A stretch of 64,000 bases of DNA from Nitrosospira sp. Is2 (GTDB lineage Bacteria > Pseudomonadota > Gammaproteobacteria > Burkholderiales > Nitrosomonadaceae): contig NZ_CP137134.1 of NCBI RefSeq assembly GCF_033095785.1, positions 1,054,001 through 1,118,000 of the forward strand, written 5' to 3'. The notes beneath the pieces are model-generated. The model worked only from the letters and a program-made list of their open reading frames with translations. It searched no databases and was not told the DNA's origin. This document shows, one piece after another, positions 44,168-51,786 of this stretch. The position numbers and the translations under genes are program-made. Numbering within the stretch: the first letter of the stretch is position 1; every line of letters begins with the position of its first letter.

Positions 44168-44980
44168 GTGCGCATTACTTTTATCGGCGGGGGCAACATG
44201 GCTTCCGCCTTGATCAGCGGCCTCTTGCAGCAGGATTTTTCGCCCATCCAGCTTTGCGTCGTCGAAATAAGCCCTGAGGGACGAGAAAAACTACAGCATG
44301 CATTTAACGTGCAAGCGGTGGCCAGCCTTGCCCAGGGTGTAGCCCATGGCGACGTAATAGTCCTCGCTGTAAAACCCCAGCAACTGCCCACCGTGGCCCG
44401 GGAACTCGCTCCGCTGCTTGAAAACCATCTGATTATCTCTATCGCCGCCGGTATTCGCGCGGGAGACATCTCCCGGTGGCTGGCGGGTCATACTCGCGTC
44501 GTGCGGGCCATGCCCAATACTCCGGCATTGATTCGAGCGGGCGTTACCGGCCTCTACGCCAGGGCCGAGGTGACCGTGGAGGAGAAACGCAACGCCGAGG
44601 CCATACTTGGAGCGGTAGGCTCTGTGCTCTGGGTCGAGAGCGAGGAATTGCTGGACGCGGTGACCGCAATCTCCGGCAGTGGTCCGGCTTATGTATTCTA
44701 TTTTATCGAGGCAATGCAGATTGCGGCGCGTGAATTGGGCTTAACCCCGGCTCAGGCGCGGCAGATGAGCGTTGACACCTTTCTCGGCGCGGCCAGACTT
44801 GCCAGTGAGAGCAGCGAAGATGCCGCCGTGCTGCGCGCCAGGGTCACGTCGCCCGGCGGCACGACTGAGCGCGCGATAGCGAATTTGGAGCAAGACGGAG
44901 TCAAACGCGCAATTGTCCGGGCAGCGCATGCGGCAAGCCAGCGCTCACGCGAACTGGCCGATGAGTTCGGCAATAAATAA
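44168..44980 (+). CDS. proC: Pyrroline-5-carboxylate reductase
   Basis: Last step of proline synthesis, NAD(P)H-dependent. The 270-residue protein starts with the Rossmann motif ITFIGGGNMASALISGL and has VVRAMPNTPALI and the C-terminal SPGGTTERAI motif with DAVTAISGSGPAYVF before it. The GTG at 44168 places the Rossmann strand right at the N-terminus and is preceded by an AAGGG-type site. It is followed by yggT as in many Proteobacteria. Confidence 0.96.
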   Translation: MRITFIGGGNMASALISGLLQQDFSPIQLCVVEISPEGREKLQHAFNVQAVASLAQGVAHGDVIVLAVKPQQLPTVARELAPLLENHLIISIAAGIRAGDISRWLAGHTRVVRAMPNTPALIRAGVTGLYARAEVTVEEKRNAEAILGAVGSVLWVESEELLDAVTAISGSGPAYVFYFIEAMQIAARELGLTPAQARQMSVDTFLGAARLASESSEDAAVLRARVTSPGGTTERAIANLEQDGVKRAIVRAAHAASQRSRELADEFGNK

Positions 44981-45011
44981 AATCCATTCACTGTTGCTTT
45001 GAGGATTACGT

Positions 45012-45584
45012 ATGCTCAACCAGATGCTTATATTTCTCCTCGACACCTTGCTGGGATTATTTTCTCTGGCATTGCTGCTGCGTTTCCTGATGCAGTTGCT
45101 GCGCGCACCCCACCGCAACCCATTTTCGCCATTCCTTATCGCACTGACCGATTTTCTGGTACGGCCTGCCCGCCGCGTGATTCCCGGCTTCCGGGGAATG
45201 GATCTCGCCACTTTTCTGCTGGCATGGCTTATCCAATTACTCTTACTGGCGGCAGTTCGAACGCTGCAGGGTTATGACTTCAGCTCTTCTATCGGGATTG
45301 CCATCGGCGGGCTTGCGCTCCTGGCGCTGGTAGCGATTATCAAGATGACGATTTATATCATAATGGTAGCGATAATCGCGCAGGCACTACTTTCCTGGAT
45401 CAATCCCTACAGCCCGCTGGCACCGGTACTCGACAGTTTCACCCGACCGTTTCTCGGAGCTATCCGCGCGCGCATCCCGCCAATCGCTAATATAGATCTG
45501 TCTCCGTTATTTGTTTTAGTGATTATTCAACTGTTGCTGTTTGTCGTAGCAGGGATGGAGAGACAAATCTCCCACCTGTTTTAA
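45012..45584 (+). CDS. yggT: YggT-family membrane protein
   Basis: A 190-residue protein made of two YggT units, each with paired hydrophobic helices (LLGLFSLALLLRFLMQLL and IYIIMVAIIAQALLSWINPYSP). The WINPYSPLAPVL and FTRPFLG motifs identify the family, which is linked to osmotic tolerance and membrane integrity. GAGGATTACGT before the ATG supplies the ribosome binding site. It lies 31 bases after proC. Confidence 0.92.
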   Translation: MLNQMLIFLLDTLLGLFSLALLLRFLMQLLRAPHRNPFSPFLIALTDFLVRPARRVIPGFRGMDLATFLLAWLIQLLLLAAVRTLQGYDFSSSIGIAIGGLALLALVAIIKMTIYIIMVAIIAQALLSWINPYSPLAPVLDSFTRPFLGAIRARIPPIANIDLSPLFVLVIIQLLLFVVAGMERQISHLF

Positions 45585-45699
45585 CTCGGCTCTTGATTTA
45601 ATCTCAAGTGAACGCAAACGCTTAACGCTCCCGTCCCTATCCTCGCAAGCGAAAATAGTTAAACCCACGTGAACAGTCGTAGCCACGCTATGTTAATGC

Positions 45700-46032
45700 A
45701 TGACGTCATCTCCTGCGCATAACGCATGGTGTCGCAGCCATCCCCGCGGTGGCCGGCTTACCCTCATTCTGCACATACAGCCCGGCGCGAAACGAACGGA
45801 AGTAGCGGGATTGCATGGCGACGCGCTGAAAATCAGAGTTGCTGCGGCGCCGGTGGAAGGGGCGGCTAACGCCGCGCTGATGGCGTTTCTGGCCGAAGTA
45901 TTTGGCGTGCCGCAATGTCAGGTCATACTCAAGCAGGGAAACAAGTCACGGCGCAAGGTGATCGAGATTAACCAAGCTGTAGGGGGCCCCGAAGTCCTGT
46001 TCCGTCAAATCCACGATGGGAATACGAATTAA
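45700..46032 (+). CDS. yggU: YggU-family (DUF167) protein
   Basis: A 110-residue protein with the DUF167 core: LILHIQPGAKRTEV, ALKIRVAAAPVEGAANAAL and LKQGNKSRRKVIEI. The function is unknown. Its place after yggT matches many proteobacterial genomes. The first 17 residues before the core are not conserved, so the start could lie a little further in. Confidence 0.9.
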   Translation: MTSSPAHNAWCRSHPRGGRLTLILHIQPGAKRTEVAGLHGDALKIRVAAAPVEGAANAALMAFLAEVFGVPQCQVILKQGNKSRRKVIEINQAVGGPEVLFRQIHDGNTN

Positions 46033-46101
46033 TTCCCGCGATCATTTCATAGCGTTTCGGCATCCCTCGCGTCGGCGCCGAACCCGGCAATAAGTCCCGG
46101 C

Positions 46102-47289
46102 TTATTTAGCAATCGTAATACTGGGGACACCCGTGCGGGGTAAATCGGTAATCGTCATCTGAAACAACAGATACAACATCTGGAAGGCGTCGCGGTTCCA
46201 GCGGGCGAGCGGTCCGGTGGTGTTTACCGCGTAGTGACGATTATGCGAATGAATTGACAGATCCGCACCCGGAAGCGCCGAGTCGGAAACAACGAGTTCC
46301 ATCGTGGAGACCGGGTTTTCGTTTCGTGCAATGGGTGGAGTGCGCGGGTCTCGCTCGACGTGGTACTCGGGCTCGTCGCCGAGGGAACGGCCGAGGAAGC
46401 CGAGAATGGACTGGAAGCTTCTCAGCCGGAAAGTTCCCCGAATGGGCCATTCCCCTCCTGAACCGTGGGGGCGGATGTCGAAGGCGACATCGTTGGTGTT
46501 CGTGTTTCCTGCCTCGTTGCTTAACCGGATGCGTTCCTCGGAAGGTAAGGTATTTGGATCATAATTGGTGATGAGGATCGGGCCCGGCACGTTTTTGCGA
46601 AGCGTATAAGTATTGTCCTGTTTGTTATAGAGGACAAAAAACTCTTTCTCCAGAACCTGAAAACCCTCAGCGGTAACTGCCCCGGCGGGAATGATCCACG
46701 TGCGTTCGAGGGTCAAGGGTTCGACATGAAGCTGGTTTTGGTCCTGGATAGCGGAAAGATGCAGCACCACGCGACGGAACATCTCATACCCCTGTGAATC
46801 GGAGGGCAGATTTCGATAGGCAATCCGTTCGGTGGGCTGTTGGAGGCGTACTTCCTGCGCCATGAGTCTCAGCAGCAGGTCGATGTCGTAGCGCTGACGA
46901 AGCAACAGCGTCAGCTTGGCTTGCTGAAACGGGGCTAGAAGCCGCTTGGTGAATTCTTCTCCTTCAATGGGGACAATGCTGATGGTGGGATTTTCAGCGA
47001 CAGTGGCGCCAAAAATCGGCATCAATACTGCTCCGGCGAGCCCCCCCAGCGCAGGCGTGGCCCCGGCATTGAAGCGAAAATCGAAGGTTGCCGCAACGTT
47101 CGATACACCCGTGAAATGTAGGGGCTGGTGATGATGGGCCCGCGCGATATTCGCCAGCAATTGCTTAGATGCCGCACTCGTAATGGCCTCGTCATAGGCG
47201 GAGACTGCCCGGTTGAGTGCTATGGGTGATGCACAGCCGGACAACGCCATCGCGGAGATCAGATAAAGCAGCGCATAAAATAAAGGCAT
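46102..47289 (-). CDS. Hypothetical lipoprotein
   Basis: A 395-residue protein with a lipoprotein signal peptide (LLYLISAMALSGC) and no family I can name. The mature part begins ALNRAVSAYDEAITSAASKQ and contains TPxxxFTGVS-like and long polar beta-rich segments. The pattern looks like an exported outer-membrane-associated protein. The ATG at 47289 is chosen for the signal sequence; the frame is open 28 codons further upstream without signal character. It is convergent with yggU and divergent from the cupredoxin gene. Confidence 0.7.
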   Translation of the reverse strand: MPLFYALLYLISAMALSGCASPIALNRAVSAYDEAITSAASKQLLANIARAHHHQPLHFTGVSNVAATFDFRFNAGATPALGGLAGAVLMPIFGATVAENPTISIVPIEGEEFTKRLLAPFQQAKLTLLLRQRYDIDLLLRLMAQEVRLQQPTERIAYRNLPSDSQGYEMFRRVVLHLSAIQDQNQLHVEPLTLERTWIIPAGAVTAEGFQVLEKEFFVLYNKQDNTYTLRKNVPGPILITNYDPNTLPSEERIRLSNEAGNTNTNDVAFDIRPHGSGGEWPIRGTFRLRSFQSILGFLGRSLGDEPEYHVERDPRTPPIARNENPVSTMELVVSDSALPGADLSIHSHNRHYAVNTTGPLARWNRDAFQMLYLLFQMTITDLPRTGVPSITIAK

Positions 47290-47727
47290 GTACCCTCTTT
47301 TCCAAATCTGCTTTGGGGCTATCAAACGAAACGACGCCAGGCGAAAGATAGCGGCTGAAACGGCCGACATCACTCGCTGCTTATATGAAGGAGCAATGCT
47401 TGGGCGTGCTCGGACAGTGTTCGATCCATCGTGGGGGACCAGCTGGAACTCCGCCAGCGCCTCTCTGGTCTATTACCTACCGGCAAGACGAGGCCATAAA
47501 CCTGTTTACCTGTTTAACCGTGCCAGTCATTCGATCGCTGCATCGGACATATGCCCAGCCTGTGAACTCAATGTCTCGATGATTGAGCCCCCTTGCTCTA
47601 GTTTAAGCGCTCGATTCAACTCGACATTTTGCACTAAATTGGGCGGACGGGCGATTTTTTGCTATATTTGCGCTATATTTTCAGGTGCGGCAACAGGGAA
47701 AGCCAGATCTGCAGAGAGGAGGATCAC
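47290..47727. promoter_or_regulatory. Divergent intergenic region
   Basis: About 440 bases between the lipoprotein gene (minus) and the cupredoxin gene (plus). No gene is accepted. It should hold the promoters of both; AT-rich TATATT-like boxes occur at 47660-47690, close to the cupredoxin start. I see no clear operator. Confidence 0.35.
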
Positions 47728-48189
47728 ATGAAAAAGATTTTGATCTTGATCGCGTCCGCCTTCATCTTGACCGGGAACTGGACAGGGGCCTTGGCCGAAG
47801 ACGGCGTAGGCAGCCCCGGCGATCCGGGAAAGGTCTCCCGCACCATCGAGATTACCATGGTGGAAAACCGTTTCAAGCCTTCTGAAATAAGCGTGAAACA
47901 GGGAGAAACAATTAAATTTTTGCTTAAGAATGAAGGCAAAAAGCAGCATGAGATGATGATCGGCTCACCTGACGAAATCGATGAGCATGGCAAAATGATG
48001 AAAAAACACCCTGAGAAGGAACACCATGACGAGCCCAATATGATCAGCGTCAACGCTGGCGACACTCGCGAACTGGTATGGCACTTCGCCGATGCGGGCA
48101 CCGTCAGTTTCGCCTGCCCGTTGCCAGGCCACTTCAAGGGCATGAACTTTCCCGGCATGAAAGGAACAATCAACGTGGAAGCCAAATGA
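47728..48189 (+). CDS. Cupredoxin-domain copper protein
   Basis: A 153-residue exported protein with a signal peptide (KILILIASAFILTGNWTGALA) and one cupredoxin domain. Probable type 1 copper ligands are the His in KKQHEMMIG and the Cys, His and Met in SFACPLPGHFKGM. Between them lies a His/Lys/Met-rich loop (HGKMMKKHPEKEHHDEPN) that could bind additional copper. GGAGG 7 bases before the ATG sets the start. It overlaps the DUF411 gene by an ATGA, so both are probably made together for copper handling or electron transfer in the periplasm. Confidence 0.88.
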   Translation: MKKILILIASAFILTGNWTGALAEDGVGSPGDPGKVSRTIEITMVENRFKPSEISVKQGETIKFLLKNEGKKQHEMMIGSPDEIDEHGKMMKKHPEKEHHDEPNMISVNAGDTRELVWHFADAGTVSFACPLPGHFKGMNFPGMKGTINVEAK

Positions 48190-48665
48190 AAATAGCAAAA
48201 CATGTATTACTAGCAGGATCCTTTCTCATCAGCGGTTTGCCGGCGGTCACGCAGGCCGCTCCGACGACGGTCGAGGTCTACAAAAGCTCCACATGCAAAT
48301 GCTGCGCAAAATGGGTAGACCATATGCGCGCGCACGGCTTCACTGTGAACACCCACGATGTGGGTAACAAAGAGGCACGGGAGCGCGCCGGCATTTCTAC
48401 GACGCTGGGTTCATGCCATACCGCCCTGATCGACGGTTATGCGGTTGAAGGTCATGTACCCGCAGCGGATATCAAGCGATTGTTGAAAGAGCGTCCACGG
48501 GCCATTGGCCTTACCGCACCGGGTATGCCCCATGGCTCTCCTGGTATGGAAGGCGCGCGCAGCGATCCTTATGACGTGCTGTTGATCAATAAACAGGGCG
48601 ATACGAGCGTATACAGCCGCCACCTTCCTTCCGATCCGAAAGAATCCATGATGAGACTGAAATGA
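48186..48665 (+). CDS. DUF411 metal-binding periplasmic protein
   Basis: A 159-residue exported protein with a signal peptide ending TQAA. The DUF411 core has VYKSSTCKCCAKWVDHM, SCHTALIDGYAVEGHVPA and GMPHGSPGM. The CKCC cysteines and the Met/His-rich tail fit copper binding. Genes of this family are usually found near copper-resistance proteins. The start overlaps the cupredoxin stop. Confidence 0.9.
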   Translation: MKIAKHVLLAGSFLISGLPAVTQAAPTTVEVYKSSTCKCCAKWVDHMRAHGFTVNTHDVGNKEARERAGISTTLGSCHTALIDGYAVEGHVPAADIKRLLKERPRAIGLTAPGMPHGSPGMEGARSDPYDVLLINKQGDTSVYSRHLPSDPKESMMRLK

Positions 48666-48752
48666 GAGGATTGCAATCTCCTCTCTGCTCTCGTCGCGTT
48701 GAATAAAAAGAACTTGGCCCGTCGCATTCGTTACATCCCGCCGACGGGCCAA
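48663..48752 (+). promoter_or_regulatory. Two hairpins between DUF411 and cytochrome genes
   Basis: GAGAGGA and TCCTCTC pair just after the DUF411 stop (48664-48685 area). Further on, TTGGCCCGTC (48714-48723) and GACGGGCCAA (48743-48752) form a perfect 10-bp stem with a 19-base loop, ending a few bases before the cytochrome ribosome binding site. Neither has a T-run. They may be RNA stabilisers or an operator. Confidence 0.4.
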
Positions 48753-48769
48753 CCGTAAAGGCTATCCTC

Positions 48770-49363
48770 ATGAACATTCGTTTTTTTCTGCTGATCGGCA
48801 TGGCCGGAATTATTGCTGCATGCGGCGAGTCCAAGTCCCCCGCACCTTCAAAGGCCCCCGCAGAGACATCAGCGCCTGCAGCACCAGCGGTGCCAGCGGC
48901 ACCCGCCCAGCCGTCCTCTTCCGCTGTCGAGTCGGAAACCACTGTTAAGGAAACGGCGCCTTCAGCTACTGCTCCGGTGGAACAGCCGAAAAACCTGGCG
49001 GCGCGTAAGCTGGATCCGGAAAAGATCAAGCGTGGTGAGGCTGTCTATCGTGCCAACTGCGCGAGTTGCCACGGGTCAAATGGGGAATCCACGCCAGGTT
49101 GGCGGACCCCCGGGCCCGACGGCAGATATCCGCCACCGCCGTTGGACGGTAGCGCCCATGCGTGGCATCACTCAACCGAAACGCTGGAAAAAATGATTCG
49201 GGAAGGTAGCCCAGGTCCCGGGGGCATGCCACCCTGGGATGGAAAATTGACGAATCAGCAGATCGATGATGTGATTGTGTGGATCAAATCACTGTGGCCA
49301 GACGACGTGTATGATATCTGGCTGAAGGAAATTGAACAAAAGCCGCAGCCGAAACAAAAATGA
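48770..49363 (+). CDS. c-type cytochrome lipoprotein
   Basis: A 197-residue protein with a lipoprotein signal (GMAGIIAAC), a long Ala/Pro/Ser-rich linker (about 20-80) and one class I cytochrome c domain. Haem attaches at CASCH, and GGMPPW gives the axial Met. The linker would let the haem domain extend from the membrane anchor. Its place after the cupredoxin and DUF411 genes suggests a periplasmic copper or electron-transfer role, though it may have its own promoter. Confidence 0.88.
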   Translation: MNIRFFLLIGMAGIIAACGESKSPAPSKAPAETSAPAAPAVPAAPAQPSSSAVESETTVKETAPSATAPVEQPKNLAARKLDPEKIKRGEAVYRANCASCHGSNGESTPGWRTPGPDGRYPPPPLDGSAHAWHHSTETLEKMIREGSPGPGGMPPWDGKLTNQQIDDVIVWIKSLWPDDVYDIWLKEIEQKPQPKQK

Positions 49364-49387
49364 CGCTAACCAGCGCCCTGAGTCGAA

Positions 49388-49433
49388 AACCTCTGTAACA
49401 AGTCCCATGGGATGGAAAACTTGTTCAGAGGTT
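49388..49433. terminator. Inverted repeat between convergent cytochrome and rplS genes
   Basis: AACCTCTGTAACAAGT (49388-49403) pairs with ACTTGTTCAGAGGTT (49419-49433) with one bulged base. It lies between two convergent genes and is a likely bidirectional terminator, though the T-runs are short. Confidence 0.6.
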
Positions 49434-49442
49434 TAACAACGC

Positions 49443-49850
49443 TTAGGCGGGCTCGGCTTTACGCACATCCTTCTCTTCCTTCTTCACGGCAGCTCGGGCT
49501 GGCAGCTTTTCCCGAATACGCGCAGATTTGCCCGAACGGTCCCGCAAGTAATACAGCTTGGCTCGGCGCACGTCGCCGCGCCGCTTGATTTCAATACTGG
49601 CGATCAGTGGCGAATAAGTTTGGAAAGTACGTTCGACACCTTCTCCACTGGACACTTTACGCACAGTGAAAGCGGAATTCAGACCACGATTGCGTTTTCC
49701 GATGACAATGCCTTCATAAGCCTGAATACGCTTGCGGTCGCCTTCTACCACTTTGACGTTAACCACAACGGTGTCCCCGGTGGAGAAGTCCGGGATTGTT
49801 TTACCCAGACGGCTGATTTCTTCGCTCTCAAGTTGTTCGATCAGATTCAT
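49443..49850 (-). CDS. rplS: 50S ribosomal protein L19
   Basis: Large-subunit protein at the 30S-50S interface. The conserved start MNLIEQLESEEI sets the ATG at 49850, although the frame is open further. The core has GDTVVVNVKVVEGDRKRIQ, YEGIVIGKRNRGLNSAFTVRK and AKLYYLRDRSGKSARI. A Lys/Ala/Glu-rich tail extends the 135-residue protein. It is the last gene of rpsP-rimM-trmD-rplS. Confidence 0.97.
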   Translation of the reverse strand: MNLIEQLESEEISRLGKTIPDFSTGDTVVVNVKVVEGDRKRIQAYEGIVIGKRNRGLNSAFTVRKVSSGEGVERTFQTYSPLIASIEIKRRGDVRRAKLYYLRDRSGKSARIREKLPARAAVKKEEKDVRKAEPA

Positions 49851-49900
49851 TTTTCTACTCCTTAGCTTTTTTGCTTTATATTCCTCGGTTGCTGCTGCTT

Positions 49901-50680
49901 TCAATTGATTCCGTAGGATCGCTGAAATTCCTCCAGCAATCTTTTTTCCTCGCCGGTCAGGCCGCTCTCGACTTTCAACGCCAGCAAATCCGGGCGTCTC
50001 AGCCATGTCCTGCCCAAAGACTGTTGCAAACGCCAGCGTTTTATTCTGGCATGATGTCCAGACATTAACACGTCGGGTACCACAGTACCGTAGTAAACCT
50101 CGGGCCGCGTGTACTGCGGGAAATCAAGCAACCCGTTGGTGAAGGATTCCAGGCTGGCCGATTCAGGGTCCCCGAGCACGCCGGGCATTTGCCGTACCAT
50201 ACAATCTATCAAAACCATGGCGGCCAGTTCACCGCCGGAGAGTACATAATCCCCGATAGAAATTTCGTAATCCACCTGCCGCTCGATCAGGCGCTCATCT
50301 ACGCCTTCGTAGCGTCCGGCAAGCAGTACGAGGGCAGGTAACTCGCATAACTCCAATACCACCTGATGATTCAGCGGGCGTCCCTGCGGGGAAAGGTACA
50401 CCACCTTCGGGGCGCTCACGGTACCGAGGCTATTTACACTTTGGCGGCTTCTTGCCGCCGTTATGGCCCTTTCCAGGGGTTCCGCCAGCATCACCATTCC
50501 CGGACCCCCACCATAGGGCCGGTCATCCACGGTACGATGATTATCTTCCGTAAATTCGCGCGGGTTCCAGGTATGTAAGCGATAAATTCCGTTTGTGCTG
50601 GCCCGTCCGGTAACGCCGTACTTCGTAATCGCCTCGAACATTTGAGGGAAAAGCGTGACGACATCAAACTCAAAAGCCAT
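49901..50680 (-). CDS. trmD: tRNA (guanine-37-N1)-methyltransferase
   Basis: SPOUT-class enzyme that makes m1G37 in tRNAs to prevent frameshifting. The 259-residue protein has FDVVTLFPQMFEAI, RTVDDRPYGGGPGMV, the trefoil-knot segment YEGVDERLIE and EISIGDYVLSGGELAA. It lies between rimM and rplS in the classic operon; the gap to rimM is 2 bases. Confidence 0.98.
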   Translation of the reverse strand: MAFEFDVVTLFPQMFEAITKYGVTGRASTNGIYRLHTWNPREFTEDNHRTVDDRPYGGGPGMVMLAEPLERAITAARSRQSVNSLGTVSAPKVVYLSPQGRPLNHQVVLELCELPALVLLAGRYEGVDERLIERQVDYEISIGDYVLSGGELAAMVLIDCMVRQMPGVLGDPESASLESFTNGLLDFPQYTRPEVYYGTVVPDVLMSGHHARIKRWRLQQSLGRTWLRRPDLLALKVESGLTGEEKRLLEEFQRSYGIN

Positions 50681-50682
50681 GA

Positions 50683-51261
50683 CTAGTAGTCCAGGCCCCA
50701 GTCTACCGTGATTCGCGCCGCCTTCAAGTCCACCTTGACAATTACCTCAGGAATGAAAGGAATCAGTCTTTCTGCGTCGCCTTCTCTCGGGCTTCGCACT
50801 TGAAGGACGTCATTGGCGCCGGTTTCCAGTAGCCCGGTCACGACTCCCAGCTCTTCACCAAGCACATTAACGACTCCAAAGCCCATCAGGTCTGACCAAT
50901 AGTACCCCTGCTCACCGCTTTCGGGTAAGACTGGCAACTGGCTGCGAGGAACGCCAACCTGCAATCCCTTCAACTGCATTGCCGCTGTACGATCATCGTA
51001 TTGCTCAAGTAAAGCAACCAGGATACTTCCGTGGACCTCGCTCGCAAGTACTCTATGCTTACGCCAATCGCCGTTGCCTGTGCCTAACCACCAGACCGGG
51101 TAGTCCAGCAACCCATCTACATTTTCCGTATATGGAAAAATCCTGATCCAGCCTGATACTCCGAAGGGCCCGGCAACACGGCCCAATACGACGATCAGTT
51201 CTGCTGGTCCGGGGGGTTCAGCTTGCTGCGGCTTTTTGCTTCGCGCCAAAATCTTTGACAA
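50683..51261 (-). CDS. rimM: Ribosome maturation factor RimM
   Basis: Binds S19 and helps mature the 30S head. The 192-residue protein has the N-terminal LIVVLGRVAGPFGVSGWIRI and the C-terminal PRC-barrel with GYYWSDLMGFGVVN and IPFIPEVIVKVD. The ATG at 51261 gives a 44-base overlap with rpsP and a 20-residue N-terminal extension before the conserved core. A later start is possible but no better ribosome binding site is evident. Confidence 0.95.
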   Translation of the reverse strand: MSKILARSKKPQQAEPPGPAELIVVLGRVAGPFGVSGWIRIFPYTENVDGLLDYPVWWLGTGNGDWRKHRVLASEVHGSILVALLEQYDDRTAAMQLKGLQVGVPRSQLPVLPESGEQGYYWSDLMGFGVVNVLGEELGVVTGLLETGANDVLQVRSPREGDAERLIPFIPEVIVKVDLKAARITVDWGLDY

Positions 51262-51481
51262 GTCTCGTCACAGTATCAGATAGCTGAGCACCTTGCGATT
51301 GCCAATATGTAACGCGATCCAGCTGAACACGCAACGCTTCTTCCCCTTCAGCCGCCCTGGGGTTATAAAAACCGATACGCTCAATAAACTTGCCATCACG
51401 GGCATTACGAGAATCAGCTACTACCAGGTTGAAAAACGGGCGTTTCTTTGCGCCGCCACGCGCGAGTCGAATAGTAACCAT
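51218..51481 (-). CDS. rpsP: 30S ribosomal protein S16
   Basis: Small-subunit assembly protein. The start MVTIRLARGGAKKRPFF is the family N-terminus, so the ATG at 51481 is chosen over one seven codons upstream. The core has DSRNARDGKFIERIGFYNP. It is the first gene of the rpsP-rimM-trmD-rplS operon. Confidence 0.97.
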   Translation of the reverse strand: MVTIRLARGGAKKRPFFNLVVADSRNARDGKFIERIGFYNPRAAEGEEALRVQLDRVTYWQSQGAQLSDTVTRLVKDFGAKQKAAAS

Positions 51482-51786
51482 ATGTGCCCTATGAGGGTTC
51501 AAAACCGAAAAGGGTGTGATTTTACGGCAATTTTTACGTTATTAGCAAGTTATAAATACCGTCCGCTCCGCTGACGAACGTGGGGAGAAGCCGACTAGAG
51601 CACATCCGTAGCAAAAGCAAAATTCGAGGGTCGCGCACGTAAGAACTGGTTCGAAGGTTCCCTACGATGGCGGACTTTGCGGGATGGCTGCGCGCCAGGC
51701 GACGGCGCACGCTGATCCCTTATACCTTATTAATTAGGAGAGCATTACAAAGCAGCCCCCCAGCGAAGGACTTGTTCAGAAGCTTC
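51482..51786. promoter_or_regulatory. Intergenic region between polA and rpsP
   Basis: About 305 bases with no gene. It must contain the end of the polA transcript and the promoter of the rpsP operon. The AT-rich stretch around 51720-51750 is a possible promoter site, but I cannot point to a clear box. Confidence 0.35.
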
